Assembly (NCBI RefSeq): GCF_014489845.1
Contig: NZ_JABURY010000005.1
Location: 1-64,000 of the forward strand
DNA length: 64,000 bases
Direction: 5' to 3'
From: Frischella japonica
GTDB lineage: Bacteria; Pseudomonadota; Gammaproteobacteria; Enterobacterales; Orbaceae
Below are positions 17,888 through 29,124 of the stretch, one piece after another. Below the pieces are notes generated by a model that searched no databases, was not told the origin of the DNA, and worked only from the letters and a program-made list of their open reading frames with translations. Positions within the stretch are counted from its first letter, which is position 1, and every line of letters begins with the position of its first letter. The position numbers and the translations under genes are program-made.

Positions 17888-19918
17888 TTAGCTAATTTTC
17901 ATACCTGGTTTAGCACCACTATCTGGTGATAATAAATATAAGCCAGCATTATCTTGTGTACCACTGGCACAAAGCACCATGCCTTGTGAAACGCCAAAAC
18001 GCATTTTACGAGGTGCTAAGTTAGCGACCATAACAGTCAGTTTACCTTCAAGTTGTGAGGGATCAGGATAAGCACTGCGGATACCTGAAAACACATTGCG
18101 AATTTCACCATCTAAATCGAGGGTTAATTGAAGTAATTTATCTGAACCTTCCACCAGTTTTGCTTCTTTAATTAAAGCTACACGCAAATCAACTTTGGCG
18201 AAAACATCAAAATTGATGATATCTGAAATTGGTTGTTCGGCGATTGCACCGGTTGGTTGAGTGATAGTATTTAATAGTGTTTTGGTTTCTTCAATCATCT
18301 TTTCGATATTCGACATTTCAATACGGCTAAACAATGTTTTAAATTTATTAATCGTATGATTAACCAATGGTTGATCTAACGTATCCCATTGTAATGTTGT
18401 ATTTAAAAACTCTTCGCTTCGTTGACTTAATGATGGAATAACTGGTGTTAAATAAGTCATAATTACTCGGAATAGGTTAATGCCCATCGAGCAAATATCT
18501 TGTAGCAATTGTTCTTGATCTGCCTGCTTTGCTACAATCCAAGGTGCTTTTTCATCAATGAAACGATTTGCTTCATCGGCTAGTGCCATAATTTCACGAA
18601 TGGCTTTACCTAGTTCACGTGCTTCATAATGTTCACCAATAATAGAGGCCTTTGCAATAAACATATCATACAGATCTTGATCTAAAATGTATTGTGATAG
18701 TTTGCCATCAAAACGCTTATGAATAAATCCAGCACAACGTGAAGCAATATTTACTACTTTGTTAACAATATCGCTATTAACACGTTGAACAAAATCTTCA
18801 AGACTTAGGTCGATATCATCGATCGCCGCTGATGATTTGGCAGCATAGTAATAACGTAAACAATCAGGGTCAAGGTATTTTAGATAAGTATTAGCTTGAA
18901 TAAAGGTTCCACGTGATTTAGACATCTTAGCACCATCAACCGTAACATAGCCATGCACGAATATATTAGTTGGTTTACGATGATCACTACCTTCCAGCAT
19001 TGCTGGCCAAAATAAGCTATGGAAGTAAACAATATCTTTACCAATAAAATGATACAGTTCAGTCGATGAATCTTTTTGCCAAAAATCATCGAATGATATT
19101 GTACCTCTATGGTCACAATAGTTTTTAAACGATCCCATATAGCCAATTGGGGCATCAAGCCAAACATAAAAATATTTGCCAGGAACACCAGGAATTTCAA
19201 AACCAAAATATGGTGCATCACGACTAATATCCCAAGGCTGTAAACCAGATTCAAACCATTCCTGCATTTTGTTAGCCACTTGTTCTTGCAGAGAACCTGA
19301 GCGAATCCATTCTTGAAGCATTGATTTAAATTCTGGTAAATCAAAAAAGTAATGTTCGGAATCTTTGATTATTGGCGTTGCGCCAGAAATCACTGATTTA
19401 GGATTGATAAGCTCAATAGGACTATATGTTGCACTACAAACTTCACAGTTATCGCCGTATTGATCCGGTGATTTACATTTAGGGCAAGTACCTTTAACAA
19501 AACGATCAGGTAAAAACATCTGTTTTTCAGGATCGAAAAGCTGAGAAATAATTTTAGTTTTTATATAACCATGGTTTTGTAAGCGCTGATAAATTAATTC
19601 TGATAACTCACGATTTTCTGGGCTGTGAGTAGAATGATAATTATCAAAACTAATATTAAAACCAGCAAAATCCCGTTTATGCTCTTGCTTAACGCTAGCA
19701 ATTAACTGTTCGGGTGTTATACCTAATTGTTCTGCTTTAAGCATAATTGGTGTACCATGGGCATCATCGGCACAAATAAAATAGATTTCATGACCACGCA
19801 TGCGTTGATAACGAACCCATACATCGGCTTGAATATGTTCAAGCATATGACCTAAATGAATTGCACCATTTGCATAAGGCAGGGCACAGGTTACCAAAAT
19901 TCTACGTTTGTCAGTCAT
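17888..19918 (-). CDS. metG: Methionyl-tRNA synthetase
   Basis: A class I aminoacyl-tRNA synthetase charging tRNA-Met. It has the HIGH-type motif HLGH near residue 21, a zinc knuckle (TCPKCKS and NCEVC) in the connective-peptide region, the KMSKSRGT loop in the middle and the C-terminal tRNA-binding/dimerisation domain ([29 protein letters not shown]). The length of 676 residues matches E. coli (677). The start is ATG at 19918, with AAGG eight bases upstream; a GTG three codons earlier overlaps that ribosome site and is unlikely. It is divergent from mrp, as in E. coli. Confidence 0.97.
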   Translation of the reverse strand: MTDKRRILVTCALPYANGAIHLGHMLEHIQADVWVRYQRMRGHEIYFICADDAHGTPIMLKAEQLGITPEQLIASVKQEHKRDFAGFNISFDNYHSTHSPENRELSELIYQRLQNHGYIKTKIISQLFDPEKQMFLPDRFVKGTCPKCKSPDQYGDNCEVCSATYSPIELINPKSVISGATPIIKDSEHYFFDLPEFKSMLQEWIRSGSLQEQVANKMQEWFESGLQPWDISRDAPYFGFEIPGVPGKYFYVWLDAPIGYMGSFKNYCDHRGTISFDDFWQKDSSTELYHFIGKDIVYFHSLFWPAMLEGSDHRKPTNIFVHGYVTVDGAKMSKSRGTFIQANTYLKYLDPDCLRYYYAAKSSAAIDDIDLSLEDFVQRVNSDIVNKVVNIASRCAGFIHKRFDGKLSQYILDQDLYDMFIAKASIIGEHYEARELGKAIREIMALADEANRFIDEKAPWIVAKQADQEQLLQDICSMGINLFRVIMTYLTPVIPSLSQRSEEFLNTTLQWDTLDQPLVNHTINKFKTLFSRIEMSNIEKMIEETKTLLNTITQPTGAIAEQPISDIINFDVFAKVDLRVALIKEAKLVEGSDKLLQLTLDLDGEIRNVFSGIRSAYPDPSQLEGKLTVMVANLAPRKMRFGVSQGMVLCASGTQDNAGLYLLSPDSGAKPGMKIS

Positions 19919-20116
19919 CTTTAACACCTTCTAATTCTTGCTGATTTAGGATATATCTCTCTAGAGTGCTGATATTATGCCTTGCTTAATATTTGCGCAA
20001 GCTAAATTCCAGCTAATGATCTGTAAATACTACATCAAACATAGGATTATCGCTAGATTTGTGCCATAATTTGTTGCAATAAAATCATAAATTAATGGAT
20101 TATAAGGTTAGTATCA

Positions 20117-21202
20117 ATGTCTGTTAGAGATTTAACATCAGTTAAATTCATCTTATCTGAATTTAACCATCCAACATTAACCAAAAATTTGTTTGAGTTA
20201 AATGCAGTCAAAGAGTGTGTCTGGTTTGGGGATAAGTTAAAAATTTCTTTGGTCATGCCTTTTGTTTGGCGAAGTGTTTTTGAAATACTACAACAACAAA
20301 CGACGGATAAAATTATTCAAACAACGAAAGCCAAAGCCGTTCTTTGGTCAATCGAATATGATATTGCGACTTTAAAGCGTGCTAATAATCAGCATGCGGT
20401 AAAAAATATTAAAAATATTATTGCTGTAAGTTCGGGAAAAGGTGGGGTCGGTAAGTCATCTACAGCGGTAAATTTAGCATTAGCATTGCAACATGAAGGG
20501 GCTAAAGTGGGTTTACTAGATGCAGATATTTATGGTCCATCTATTCCAACAATGCTTGGTACGAGTGATCAACATCCACTGACACCTGATAATCAACATA
20601 TGACGCCAATTATGGCATACGGTTTAGCTACTAATTCCATTGGATATTTGGTTGAACAGGGCAATGCAATGGTATGGCGTGGCCCAATGGCGAGTAAAGC
20701 ATTGTTACAAATGCTTTATGATACGTTATGGCCAACATTAGATTATTTAGTAATTGATATGCCACCAGGAACCGGCGATATCCAATTAACCTTAGCCCAA
20801 AGTATTCCGGTAACAGCTAGTATCATTGTGACAACTCCACAAGATATTGCCTTGATTGATGCTCAAAAAGGGATTGCGATGTTTAATAAGGTCAATATTC
20901 CTACGCTCGGGATCATTGAAAATATGAGTTACCACATTTGTGAGAATTGTGGTCATCATGAAACAATTTTTGGTGAAGAAGGGGCCAAAAAATTAGCGCA
21001 ACAATATCACACGCAATTACTTGGGCAAATTCCATTACACCGTTCATTACGGCAGGATTTAGATCAAGGTAAGCCAACGGTGATGAGTCATCCAACAAGT
21101 AAATTTACCGATATATATTGCCATTTGGCAGACAACATAGCTTCAATACTTTATTTCCAAGGTAAAGTGATTCTTCCTGATATTTCTGTGAAAACATTAT
21201 AG
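20117..21202 (+). CDS. mrp: Iron-sulfur cluster carrier protein Mrp (ApbC)
   Basis: A P-loop ATPase of the Mrp/NBP35 family that binds and transfers 4Fe-4S clusters to apoproteins. It has the deviant Walker A GKGGVGKS at residues 107-114, the VIDMPPGTGD switch and the CxxC cluster-binding pair ENCG within HICENCGHH. The N-terminal about 90 residues form a weak DUF59-like region. Length 361 (E. coli 369). The ATG at 20117 follows an AAGG site. The divergent arrangement with metG is conserved in enterobacteria. Confidence 0.94.
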   Translation: MSVRDLTSVKFILSEFNHPTLTKNLFELNAVKECVWFGDKLKISLVMPFVWRSVFEILQQQTTDKIIQTTKAKAVLWSIEYDIATLKRANNQHAVKNIKNIIAVSSGKGGVGKSSTAVNLALALQHEGAKVGLLDADIYGPSIPTMLGTSDQHPLTPDNQHMTPIMAYGLATNSIGYLVEQGNAMVWRGPMASKALLQMLYDTLWPTLDYLVIDMPPGTGDIQLTLAQSIPVTASIIVTTPQDIALIDAQKGIAMFNKVNIPTLGIIENMSYHICENCGHHETIFGEEGAKKLAQQYHTQLLGQIPLHRSLRQDLDQGKPTVMSHPTSKFTDIYCHLADNIASILYFQGKVILPDISVKTL

Positions 21203-21217
21203 TCAAGAGTAATATGC

Positions 21218-21251
21218 ACCAAAGCGTCATAAACTATATTAACGCTTTGGT
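21218..21251. terminator. Hairpin after mrp
   Basis: ACCAAAGCGT (21218-21227) pairs perfectly with ACGCTTTGGT (21242-21251) across a 14-nt loop, located between the convergent mrp and the DUF486 gene. T-tract is weak. Confidence 0.6.
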
Positions 21252-21283
21252 ATTGCAATAAAGCTGATCAATGAACTTGCGTT

Positions 21284-21637
21284 TCAGCTCATAATCTTAT
21301 CACGAAACATAAAAAAAACGGCGCCGAGTAAGCATAAACCCGCCCAAATATAATCTAACTTAAAGGGCTCTTTTAAAATAAAGAGTGAAAAAGGAATAAA
21401 GACACTTAAGCTAAGGACTTCTTGAATAATTTTTAGTTGTCCTGCGGAAGCGACTTGATAACCAATGCGGTTGGCAGGCACTTGTAATAAATATTCAAAC
21501 AAGGCGATTCCCCAACTGACTAAAGCAGCGACAATCCATGTTTTATTATGTAAAAATTTTAAGTGACCGTACCAAGCAAAAGTCATAAAAAGATTGCTTA
21601 GGGTAAGCATACCAATCGTAATATAAATAGGATTCAT
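21284..21637 (-). CDS. DUF486/DMT family small membrane protein
   Basis: A 117-residue protein with four predicted membrane helices, matching the DUF486 (COG3169) branch of the drug/metabolite transporter superfamily. Typical features are the FMTFAWYGHLK segment after helix 1, ALFEYLLQVPANRIGY in the middle and SLFILKEPFKLDY before the last helix. Members are EmrE-sized; their substrate is unknown. It sits alone between mrp and dcd, convergent with mrp. The ATG at 21637 has no clear ribosome site. Confidence 0.82.
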   Translation of the reverse strand: MNPIYITIGMLTLSNLFMTFAWYGHLKFLHNKTWIVAALVSWGIALFEYLLQVPANRIGYQVASAGQLKIIQEVLSLSVFIPFSLFILKEPFKLDYIWAGLCLLGAVFFMFRDKIMS

Positions 21638-21756
21638 AATGAAGATAATAAATTAAATAATCAAAAAAGAGGAAGACTTAACAATACCTTAACCTAAAGA
21701 TTTAGCCAATATATTTTAATTAAGTAATTGATAAACTTTGCCATATTATTCTATAC

Positions 21757-21852
21757 ATTGCTTTTATAACTTTTCAATCAATATAAGTCCATACTACACG
21801 GAAAAAACGTATGAATAAGCTAAAAGTTATAAAATAAGCAATCAATTTATTG
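21757..21852. repeat. Long-arm inverted repeat upstream of dcd
   Basis: TTTTATAACTTTT (21762-21774) and AAAAGTTATAAAA (21832-21844) are perfect 13-bp arms. With flanking ATTGC/GCAAT (allowing a 3-nt bulge) the arms reach 18 bp around a 57-nt centre. It lies in a 420-nt gene-free interval between divergent genes. It may be a miniature mobile-element remnant or a structured leader; no target-site duplication is clear. Confidence 0.4.
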
Positions 21853-22057
21853 ATAATAGATTTAATAGGTTGTTAAATGTTAAGATTAGCTTAAATTATG
21901 AGTCATCACATTTTTAACGTTTTGAAAAATATGATTTTATTTATGTAATCTTGATAATCAACTACCGAAAAAAAATCGAAATTAAAGTTAAATTTATCAA
22001 ACCAGTGACTATCTGCTAAAATGGGGACAGATTAAAAATTTGTTCGGAGTCAAATAA

Positions 22058-22639
22058 ATGAGATTATGCGATCGTGATATTGAAGCATATTTAGCTGCAG
22101 GAAAACTAAAAATCACCCCTCAACCACACCCTAATAGTATTAATGGTGCAACAGTTGACGTAAGGTTAGGCAACCGATTTCGAACTTTTCGCGAACATAC
22201 GGCCCCTTATATTGATTTAAGTGGTCCAAAAGAAGATGTTTCCTTAGCACTTGAACGAATTATGGGTGAAGAAATTATTTTAGCTGACGACGAAGCATTT
22301 TATTTGCATCCCGGCGAACTGGCGTTAGCGGTAACATTAGAATCAGTATCAATTCCAGATACTTTAGTCGGTTGGTTAGATGGTCGTTCATCGCTGGCTC
22401 GTCTTGGATTGATGGTGCATGTCACCGCACATCGTATCGATCCAGGATGGGATGGTCAAATTGTTTTGGAGTTTTATAATTCGGGTAAATTGCCGTTAGC
22501 CTTAAGGCCAAATATGACAATCGGTGCCTTGAGCTTTGAGACATTAAGCGGTCCAGCAGATCGGCCATATAATCGTCGTCAAGATGCTAAATATAAAGGG
22601 CAACAAGGCGCAGTCGCGAGCCGAATAGATAAAGATTAA
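22058..22639 (+). CDS. dcd: dCTP deaminase
   Basis: Homotrimeric enzyme deaminating dCTP to dUTP for thymidylate synthesis. Length 193, identical to E. coli Dcd. Motifs are [10 protein letters not shown] at the start, [12 protein letters not shown], the substrate loop [19 protein letters not shown] with catalytic Glu further on (IVLEFYNSG), and the C-terminal [21 protein letters not shown]-like tail. The ATG at 22058 has CGGAG upstream. The gene is followed after 23 nt by asmA, the order found in E. coli. Confidence 0.97.
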   Translation: MRLCDRDIEAYLAAGKLKITPQPHPNSINGATVDVRLGNRFRTFREHTAPYIDLSGPKEDVSLALERIMGEEIILADDEAFYLHPGELALAVTLESVSIPDTLVGWLDGRSSLARLGLMVHVTAHRIDPGWDGQIVLEFYNSGKLPLALRPNMTIGALSFETLSGPADRPYNRRQDAKYKGQQGAVASRIDKD

Positions 22640-22662
22640 GTGTGTGGAATGAGGGAAGTAAG

Positions 22663-24600
22663 ATGGTTAAGAAGTTATTATTGACATTGTTAATTCTAAT
22701 TGTATTAGTTATAGCCGGTATTATCGCTTTAGTGGTATTTGTCGATCCAAATAATTTCAAAGGCTATATCTCTGAAACAGTTAAAGATAAAACAGGTTAT
22801 GTGTTAACAATAGAGGGGGATTTGCGTTGGCATGTTTGGCCCCAAATTAGTATTTTGACTGATTCAGTCCGTTTGGTCGATGAAGGAGCAAAAAAACCAT
22901 TATTAACTGCTGATAATATGCGTCTTGATGTTGAATTACTCCCTTTATTTTCCAAACAATTAACTGTTAAAAATGTATTGGTAAAATCCGCTATTATCAA
23001 TATTTCAGACGACAGTAAAGGACAAGTGGCCCAGAATGGTAAACCAACCACAACCGTTAATCAAAAAACTGAACAAAATACCGACGCGAAAAAACCATCA
23101 AATTGGCGATTTACTCTTAATAAGTTAGATATTGTTGATAGCACCGTTGTTTACCAAAAGGATAAAGATATTATTAATTTTAGAAATATTGACCTTTCGG
23201 TGACACAAAAAGATGAAAAACACGTTTCGATTGATTTTAGCGGCAGTGTCAATCGTGATCAGAAGGATTTCATTTATGCTTTAAATGCCGATGTTAATTT
23301 GCTTCATTTCCCAGAAAGTGCAGAAGTCGTATTAAATAAGTTAGATTATAATTATAAGGGCGTTGGGGAGGCAGCTGATCAATTAAAAGGGCAAGTCACG
23401 GGAACTTTTAATTATCAGAAAACACCAATGACCATGCATAGTAATGATTTTGCTTTAATTTTAAATGGCAATAAGATTACCGGCAAATTGCAAGCTAACC
23501 TTGATAAAAAACCTTACTTTGAAGGAATATTTACTTCCGACAAATTTGATTTAACACCATTTACTAACCCTAATAAAATCTCTGATAATGTAAATACCGA
23601 ACAAATATCGCGAAAACAACCAGTTGTAACATCGACGCCGGCTAAAGGAAATGAATTATCATTTTTAAACAATTTTGATGCAAAATTTAGCCTGAGTGTA
23701 AATGAGGTCTTATTTAAAAAATTAGTAATTAATCAATTAGTGGTTAATCTATCCAATAAGGATGGTATAGCAACAATTGAAAAAGCAGATTTTGATATTG
23801 CTAATGGGCATATTAATGCCAAAGGGATTGCCAATGGCAAACAGTCGACCACTTTAATCAAATTAGCGACAAAAATCACTGATATTGATCTAGGCAGTTT
23901 ATTAAGTCAATTAGAGATGGTGAATAATTTAAAAGGACAACTTAATGCCAACGGTAATGTCGTATTAACCAGTATTAATCCAGATAATATCATGAAATCA
24001 TTGACCGGTGATTTAGGTATGGCGGTAAATAACGCCCGTTTTGATAATATTAATTTACAACAAATTGTGCAAGATGCTGTTGCAAAATTTTGGAAAAAGG
24101 CTGTATCTTCAGATGATTATCAAAAATATACCTCTTTGCATGAACTCAGTGCAAATGCCACTTTAGCTAATGGTGATATGAATCTTTCTGCGATTAAGGC
24201 TGCATCATCCACGTTAGACATGAATGGGAGTGGTCGAATTGGTTTAGATAAACATGATTTAGATATTAATTTATTAGTTAAAATTTTAGGTGGTTGGAAT
24301 CAAGATAGTAAGACTATCCAAAAGTTACAAAAGGTTGAAATACCATTACGCATTCATGGTAAATTTGATCAATTACAATATCAAGTGAATACTGATAAAT
24401 TGGTTAGCGATGTGTTTAACGACAAAATTCAAAATGAGCTTGAGCGTCTGAAAGATCGTCTAAATAATAAGCTTAAAGATACTTCAAGCGATACAAAAAA
24501 TAATGATGCATCAGATAATAATGGTGATGATGAGAAGGAAAAAGTGAAAGATTTAATAGGTAGTTTTCTTAAGAAAAATAAATCAAAGAATAAAGAGTAA
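22663..24600 (+). CDS. asmA: AsmA family protein
   Basis: A large periplasmic protein anchored by one N-terminal membrane helix (about residues 5-27), belonging to the AsmA/TamB-like bridge proteins implicated in outer-membrane phospholipid transport and assembly. The AsmA N-terminal domain has GYVLTIEGDLRWHVWP; the C-terminal domain has LNANGNVVLTSINPDNIM and NGSGRIGLDKHDLD. The tail is highly charged Lys/Asp/Asn. The start is ATG at 22663 with a GAGGGAAG site; a GTG at 22642 in the same frame is not supported. 645 residues (E. coli 617). It is probably co-transcribed with dcd. Confidence 0.92.
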   Translation: MVKKLLLTLLILIVLVIAGIIALVVFVDPNNFKGYISETVKDKTGYVLTIEGDLRWHVWPQISILTDSVRLVDEGAKKPLLTADNMRLDVELLPLFSKQLTVKNVLVKSAIINISDDSKGQVAQNGKPTTTVNQKTEQNTDAKKPSNWRFTLNKLDIVDSTVVYQKDKDIINFRNIDLSVTQKDEKHVSIDFSGSVNRDQKDFIYALNADVNLLHFPESAEVVLNKLDYNYKGVGEAADQLKGQVTGTFNYQKTPMTMHSNDFALILNGNKITGKLQANLDKKPYFEGIFTSDKFDLTPFTNPNKISDNVNTEQISRKQPVVTSTPAKGNELSFLNNFDAKFSLSVNEVLFKKLVINQLVVNLSNKDGIATIEKADFDIANGHINAKGIANGKQSTTLIKLATKITDIDLGSLLSQLEMVNNLKGQLNANGNVVLTSINPDNIMKSLTGDLGMAVNNARFDNINLQQIVQDAVAKFWKKAVSSDDYQKYTSLHELSANATLANGDMNLSAIKAASSTLDMNGSGRIGLDKHDLDINLLVKILGGWNQDSKTIQKLQKVEIPLRIHGKFDQLQYQVNTDKLVSDVFNDKIQNELERLKDRLNNKLKDTSSDTKNNDASDNNGDDEKEKVKDLIGSFLKKNKSKNKE

Positions 24601-24633
24601 CGATTTTAATCTTAATGTAATTATTTATACAAT

Positions 24634-24661
24634 AAAGCCACATAATTAATTATGTGGCTTT
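24634..24661 (+). terminator. Rho-independent terminator after asmA
   Basis: A perfectly self-complementary 28-nt sequence built on AAAGCCACATAAT with its inverse, followed by a T-run (24658-24663). Confidence 0.88.
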
Positions 24662-24931
24662 TTATTAAATAAAAAAGTGTTAGCTAGTACTGGAGAATTG
24701 TAAAATTAAATATCAACTATTCGAAAATAAGCTACCGTTATGATTTAAAGTTATGTTATTCATTATTCACTATTTTACCATTTATAAAAGATGATATTTT
24801 ATATTAAAAATGCCAGCTTTAACCTGTTATCCCGACTGATTTAATTTAACTATTTCACTGCCTAATTTGTTAAAATTATGATATAATTTCAGATAAATTT
24901 ATTTATTTTTATCAAGAGAGAAAGTGGTTCT

Positions 24932-27607
24932 ATGACCGAAGTATCAACAACAGAACTCGCCAGAGAAATTACACCTGTTAATATAGAAGAAGAATTAAAA
25001 ACATCTTACCTTGATTATGCAATGTCGGTGATTGTAGGACGTGCATTACCTGATGTCCGAGATGGTTTAAAACCCGTTCATCGACGTGTACTTTTTGCGA
25101 TGAATGTTTTAGGTAATGACTGGAATAAAGCTTACAAAAAATCTGCGCGTGTTGTCGGTGATGTTATCGGTAAATATCACCCTCATGGTGATACCGCGGT
25201 TTATGATACGATTGTCCGTATGGCGCAACCTTTTTCATTACGTTATATGTTGGTTGATGGGCAAGGTAATTTTGGTTCGGTTGATGGTGATTCTGCTGCG
25301 GCAATGCGTTATACCGAAATTCGTATGGCAAAAATTGCTCATGAATTATTAGCCGATCTGGAAAAGGAAACAGTTGATTTTGTCCCTAATTATGATGGTA
25401 CAGAACAAATACCGGCAGTGTTACCAACGAAAATACCTGCATTATTAGTTAATGGCTCCTCTGGTATTGCTGTGGGTATGGCAACCAATATTCCACCACA
25501 CAATTTAGCCGAAGTCATTAATGGTTGTTTGGCATTTATCGAAGATGAAAACATCACGGTTGATGGTTTAATGGAGTATATTCCAGGACCAGATTTCCCG
25601 ACTGCGGCAATGATTAATGGTCGCAAAGGTATAGAGGAAGCTTACAAAACGGGTCGAGGTAAAATCTATATTCGATCAAAAGCGGAAATTCAGGTTGATG
25701 ATAAAACCGGACGTGAAACCATTATTGTTCATGAAATTCCTTACCAAGTTAATAAAGCAAAACTTATCGAAAAAATCGCTGAATTGGTAAAAGATAAAAA
25801 AATAGAAGGTATTTCGGCATTACGTGATGAGTCTGATAAAGATGGTATGCGTATTGTTATTGAGATTAAACGTGATGCCGTAGGTGAAGTTGTTTTGAAC
25901 AATCTTTATTCCTTAACGCAACTACAAGTTACCTTTGGGATTAATATGGTTGCCCTTTATAAAGGACAACCTAAATTGCTTAACTTACGCGATATGATTG
26001 AAGCGTTTGTGCTACATCGTCGCGAAGTGGTGACACGTCGTACTATTTTTGAGTTGCGTAAAGCGCGCGAACGAGCCCATGTTTTAGAAGGTTTAGCTAT
26101 TGCATTAGCAAATATCGACCCGATCATTGAGTTGATACGTGCCGCAGCAACTCCAGCCGAGGCGAAAGCTAAATTATTGGAAAAAGCTTGGCAATTAGGT
26201 AATGTCGCTTCAATGCTTGAAAAAGCTGGTAACGATGCTGCTCGCCCAGAGGATCTTGCTCCTGAATATGGGATTCGGGATGGTTATTATCATTTATCTG
26301 ATGCGCAAGCTCAGGCAATTTTAGAATTACGTTTACATCGTTTAACTGGGCTTGAGCACGAAAAAATTCTCGATGAATATAAACAATTATTGACGCAAAT
26401 TGCTGAACTATTGCATATTTTGGCTAATCCTCAGCGTTTAATGGGAGTTATCCGCGAGGAATTAGAAAGTGTTAAAGCGCAATTCCAAGATGCCAGACGG
26501 ACAGAAATTACCGCAAGCAGCGCTGATATCAATATTGAAGATCTCATTGCTCAAGAAGATGTGGTCGTCACACTTTCACATCAAGGATATGTTAAATATC
26601 AGCCATTATCTGATTATGAAGCACAACGTCGTGGCGGGAAAGGTAAATCAGCAACTAAAATCAAAGAAGAGGATTTTGTTGAAAAACTTCTTGTTGCCAA
26701 TACACACGATACTATTCTTTGCTTCTCAAGTCGAGGGCGCTTGTATTGGATGAAAGTTTATCAATTACCAGAAGCTAGCCGTGGCGCAAGAGGGCGTCCG
26801 ATCATCAATTTACTGCCGTTGGAAGCAAATGAACGCATTACGGCCATTTTACCAGTTAGAGAATTTGATGATGAACATTGTGTCTTTATGGCGACAGCAC
26901 AAGGCACGGTTAAGAAAACATCACTGATCGAATTTAGTCGTCCACGTAGTGGAGGCATTATCGCTATTAATTTACGTGATGATGATGAATTAATTGGGGT
27001 TGATTTAACTAATAATGATCCGTTGTCAGTGATAGAAGATGACGAAATCAATGACGATGTTATCATTGAAGAGATTGAATCTGAAGATGAGGAAACAACA
27101 GAAATCTCTACTACGGAAGATATCATGTTATTTTCTGCTAATGGTAAAGTTGTTCGTTTCCCTGCTAATAAGGTACGTGCTATGGGGCGGACTGCTGCTG
27201 GTGTTCGTGGTATAAAACTTGATCATGATGACAAAGTCGTATCTTTAATTGTACCTCGTGGCGATGGTGCGATTTTAACGGCTACCCAAAATGGTTATGG
27301 TAAACGAACCGAACAAGCGTCTTATCCGACAAAATCACGAGCGACTAAAGGTGTTATCTCAATTAAAGTCAGTGAACGTAATGGTCAAGTCGTGGGTGCA
27401 GTTCAAGTCGAAGAAACGGATCAAATCATGTTGATCACTGATGCTGGAACATTGGTAAGAACACGAGTTAGCGAAGTGAGTATCGTGGGTCGAAATACGC
27501 AGGGTGTAACGTTAATTCGTACTGCTGAAAATGAAAAAGTTGTCGGTTTACAGCGTGTTGCTGAGGCTGAAGATGACAGCGAACTTAATCAAAATGATGA
27601 GGAATAA
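24932..27607 (+). CDS. gyrA: DNA gyrase subunit A
   Basis: The breakage-reunion subunit of DNA gyrase, 891 residues (E. coli 875). It has the N-terminal winged-helix/tower domain, the catalytic tyrosine in [11 protein letters not shown], the GyrA-box-type QRRGGKGKS in the C-terminal beta-pinwheel and an acidic tail. The quinolone-resistance-determining region reads [12 protein letters not shown]: the residue equivalent to E. coli Ser83 is Thr88, while the Asp87 equivalent (Asp92) is kept. Thr at this site is natural in some enterobacteria. The extra length over E. coli is mainly in an acidic insertion of the C-terminal domain (about residues 690-730). It is a single transcription unit ended by the hairpin downstream. 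Confidence 0.97.
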   Translation: MTEVSTTELAREITPVNIEEELKTSYLDYAMSVIVGRALPDVRDGLKPVHRRVLFAMNVLGNDWNKAYKKSARVVGDVIGKYHPHGDTAVYDTIVRMAQPFSLRYMLVDGQGNFGSVDGDSAAAMRYTEIRMAKIAHELLADLEKETVDFVPNYDGTEQIPAVLPTKIPALLVNGSSGIAVGMATNIPPHNLAEVINGCLAFIEDENITVDGLMEYIPGPDFPTAAMINGRKGIEEAYKTGRGKIYIRSKAEIQVDDKTGRETIIVHEIPYQVNKAKLIEKIAELVKDKKIEGISALRDESDKDGMRIVIEIKRDAVGEVVLNNLYSLTQLQVTFGINMVALYKGQPKLLNLRDMIEAFVLHRREVVTRRTIFELRKARERAHVLEGLAIALANIDPIIELIRAAATPAEAKAKLLEKAWQLGNVASMLEKAGNDAARPEDLAPEYGIRDGYYHLSDAQAQAILELRLHRLTGLEHEKILDEYKQLLTQIAELLHILANPQRLMGVIREELESVKAQFQDARRTEITASSADINIEDLIAQEDVVVTLSHQGYVKYQPLSDYEAQRRGGKGKSATKIKEEDFVEKLLVANTHDTILCFSSRGRLYWMKVYQLPEASRGARGRPIINLLPLEANERITAILPVREFDDEHCVFMATAQGTVKKTSLIEFSRPRSGGIIAINLRDDDELIGVDLTNNDPLSVIEDDEINDDVIIEEIESEDEETTEISTTEDIMLFSANGKVVRFPANKVRAMGRTAAGVRGIKLDHDDKVVSLIVPRGDGAILTATQNGYGKRTEQASYPTKSRATKGVISIKVSERNGQVVGAVQVEETDQIMLITDAGTLVRTRVSEVSIVGRNTQGVTLIRTAENEKVVGLQRVAEAEDDSELNQNDEE

Positions 27608-27631
27608 TGCTCATCCCCGTTTGAATAGAGC

Positions 27632-27663
27632 AATAAAAGATTACTGTAAACAGATCTTTTATT
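27632..27663 (+). terminator. Hairpin after gyrA
   Basis: AATAAAAGAT (27632-27641) pairs with ATCTTTTATT (27654-27663), with an inner CTGT/ACAG stem. It is 25 nt after the gyrA stop and immediately before gltP, so gltP may get only read-through or its own promoter. Confidence 0.7.
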
Positions 27664-27687
27664 AATAATTATCGGAAAGGGAAAGAT

Positions 27688-29016
27688 ATGTCATTAATTT
27701 TAAAAAAATTTAGTAAAAGTCTCGCTTGGCAAATATTGTTTGCTTTAATTTTTGGAGTTATTGTTGGTACATTATTACACAATATTTCTGCCTCAGCTCA
27801 TCCATTAAATAGTTATTACCAATTCATGATCGAGAATATTTTTGGACCAGCAGGGAAAATCTTTATTAAATTGATTAAAATGATCGTGTTGCCGATTATT
27901 TTAAGTACCTTAACATTAGGCATTGCTGGTTTAGGTGGCTCTAAACGATTAGGTACGCTTGGTTTTAAAACTATTTTATATTTTGAGATTATTACCACAA
28001 TTGCGATTTTATTAGGTTTATTATTTGGTAATTTATTTTGCCCTGGAGAAGGTGTCAACTTAGAACAATTGACTCAAGCGGATGTTTCAACCTATATTTC
28101 AAAAAGTGCCGAAATGAGTGAAAAACCGCATGGACTCATCGTCATGATTTTGGATATGATTCCTGCTAATATCTTTAACGCCATGACAAATGGTGAAGTA
28201 TTACCGGTTATTTTCTTCTGCGTATTCTTTGGTTTAGGGCTAATGAATTTACCAGATAAACAACGCCAGCCGTTTATTGACTTCTTAAAAGTCATTTCTG
28301 ATACCATGTTTAAAGTCACTAATATGATTATGCTTTATGCGCCAATAGGCGTCTTTGCTTTAATGACGGTAACGATTGCTAAATATGGTTTCGCATCATT
28401 AATACCATTATTACAGTTAGTTGCTTTGGTATATTTAGCGATGGTGGTTTTCACACTGGTTGTACTCGGATTCGTCTGTAAGTTATGTCATTTCAATATT
28501 TTTATGTTACTAAGAATTTTAAAAGAAGAGTTAGTTATTGCTTTTTCAACCGCAAGTTCTGAAACGGCATTACCGAAGATTATCGAGAAAATGGAAGCGT
28601 ATGGTGCACCAAAATCAGTAACTAGTTTTGTCATTCCTACCGGTTATTCATTTAATCTTGATGGTTCAACACTTTATCAAAGTATTGTCGTGATATTTTT
28701 GGCACAATTATATGGTATTGATTTATCGATCATGCAGCAAATTATTATCGTTATTACTTTAATGATTGCTTCAAAAGGTATTGCTGGTGTACCAGGTGCG
28801 TCAATCCTAGTTCTTGCTGCAACACTTGGCAGTGTAGGAATTCCTTTAGAAGGTATTAGCTATATTATGGGTGTTGAACGTATTTTAGATATGGGACGTA
28901 CTGTTGTTAATGTCGTCGGCAATGCATTGGCAGCAATTGTTATTGCGCGTTGGGAAGGATTGTTTGATGACAAAAAAGCCCGAGAATATGAAAAAGAATA
29001 TTTCTTAGCAAAATAA
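27688..29016 (+). CDS. gltP: Glutamate/aspartate:proton symporter GltP
   Basis: Dicarboxylate/amino acid:cation symporter family (SLC1 fold, eight membrane helices plus two re-entrant loops), 442 residues (E. coli GltP 437). The serine-rich re-entrant motif STASSETALP, the PTGYSFNLDGS motif and the C-terminal GIAGVPGAS and MGVERILDMGRTVVNVVGNA motifs are all present. GltP is favoured over DctA because of the N-terminal SLAWQILFA and the KDEL-type helix (RILKEELVIAFSTASSE). The ATG has an AAGGGAAAG ribosome site. Confidence 0.9.
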   Translation: MSLILKKFSKSLAWQILFALIFGVIVGTLLHNISASAHPLNSYYQFMIENIFGPAGKIFIKLIKMIVLPIILSTLTLGIAGLGGSKRLGTLGFKTILYFEIITTIAILLGLLFGNLFCPGEGVNLEQLTQADVSTYISKSAEMSEKPHGLIVMILDMIPANIFNAMTNGEVLPVIFFCVFFGLGLMNLPDKQRQPFIDFLKVISDTMFKVTNMIMLYAPIGVFALMTVTIAKYGFASLIPLLQLVALVYLAMVVFTLVVLGFVCKLCHFNIFMLLRILKEELVIAFSTASSETALPKIIEKMEAYGAPKSVTSFVIPTGYSFNLDGSTLYQSIVVIFLAQLYGIDLSIMQQIIIVITLMIASKGIAGVPGASILVLAATLGSVGIPLEGISYIMGVERILDMGRTVVNVVGNALAAIVIARWEGLFDDKKAREYEKEYFLAK

Positions 29017-29124
29017 TATTATTGTGATAAAAACCAGCTTAGCTGCTGTATTAGAATAAGCAAGTTGGTTTAGAGCTATTCTAATTTTGTTTAGTATTTT
29101 TAATTAATTCTTTTATTTGTGTAG

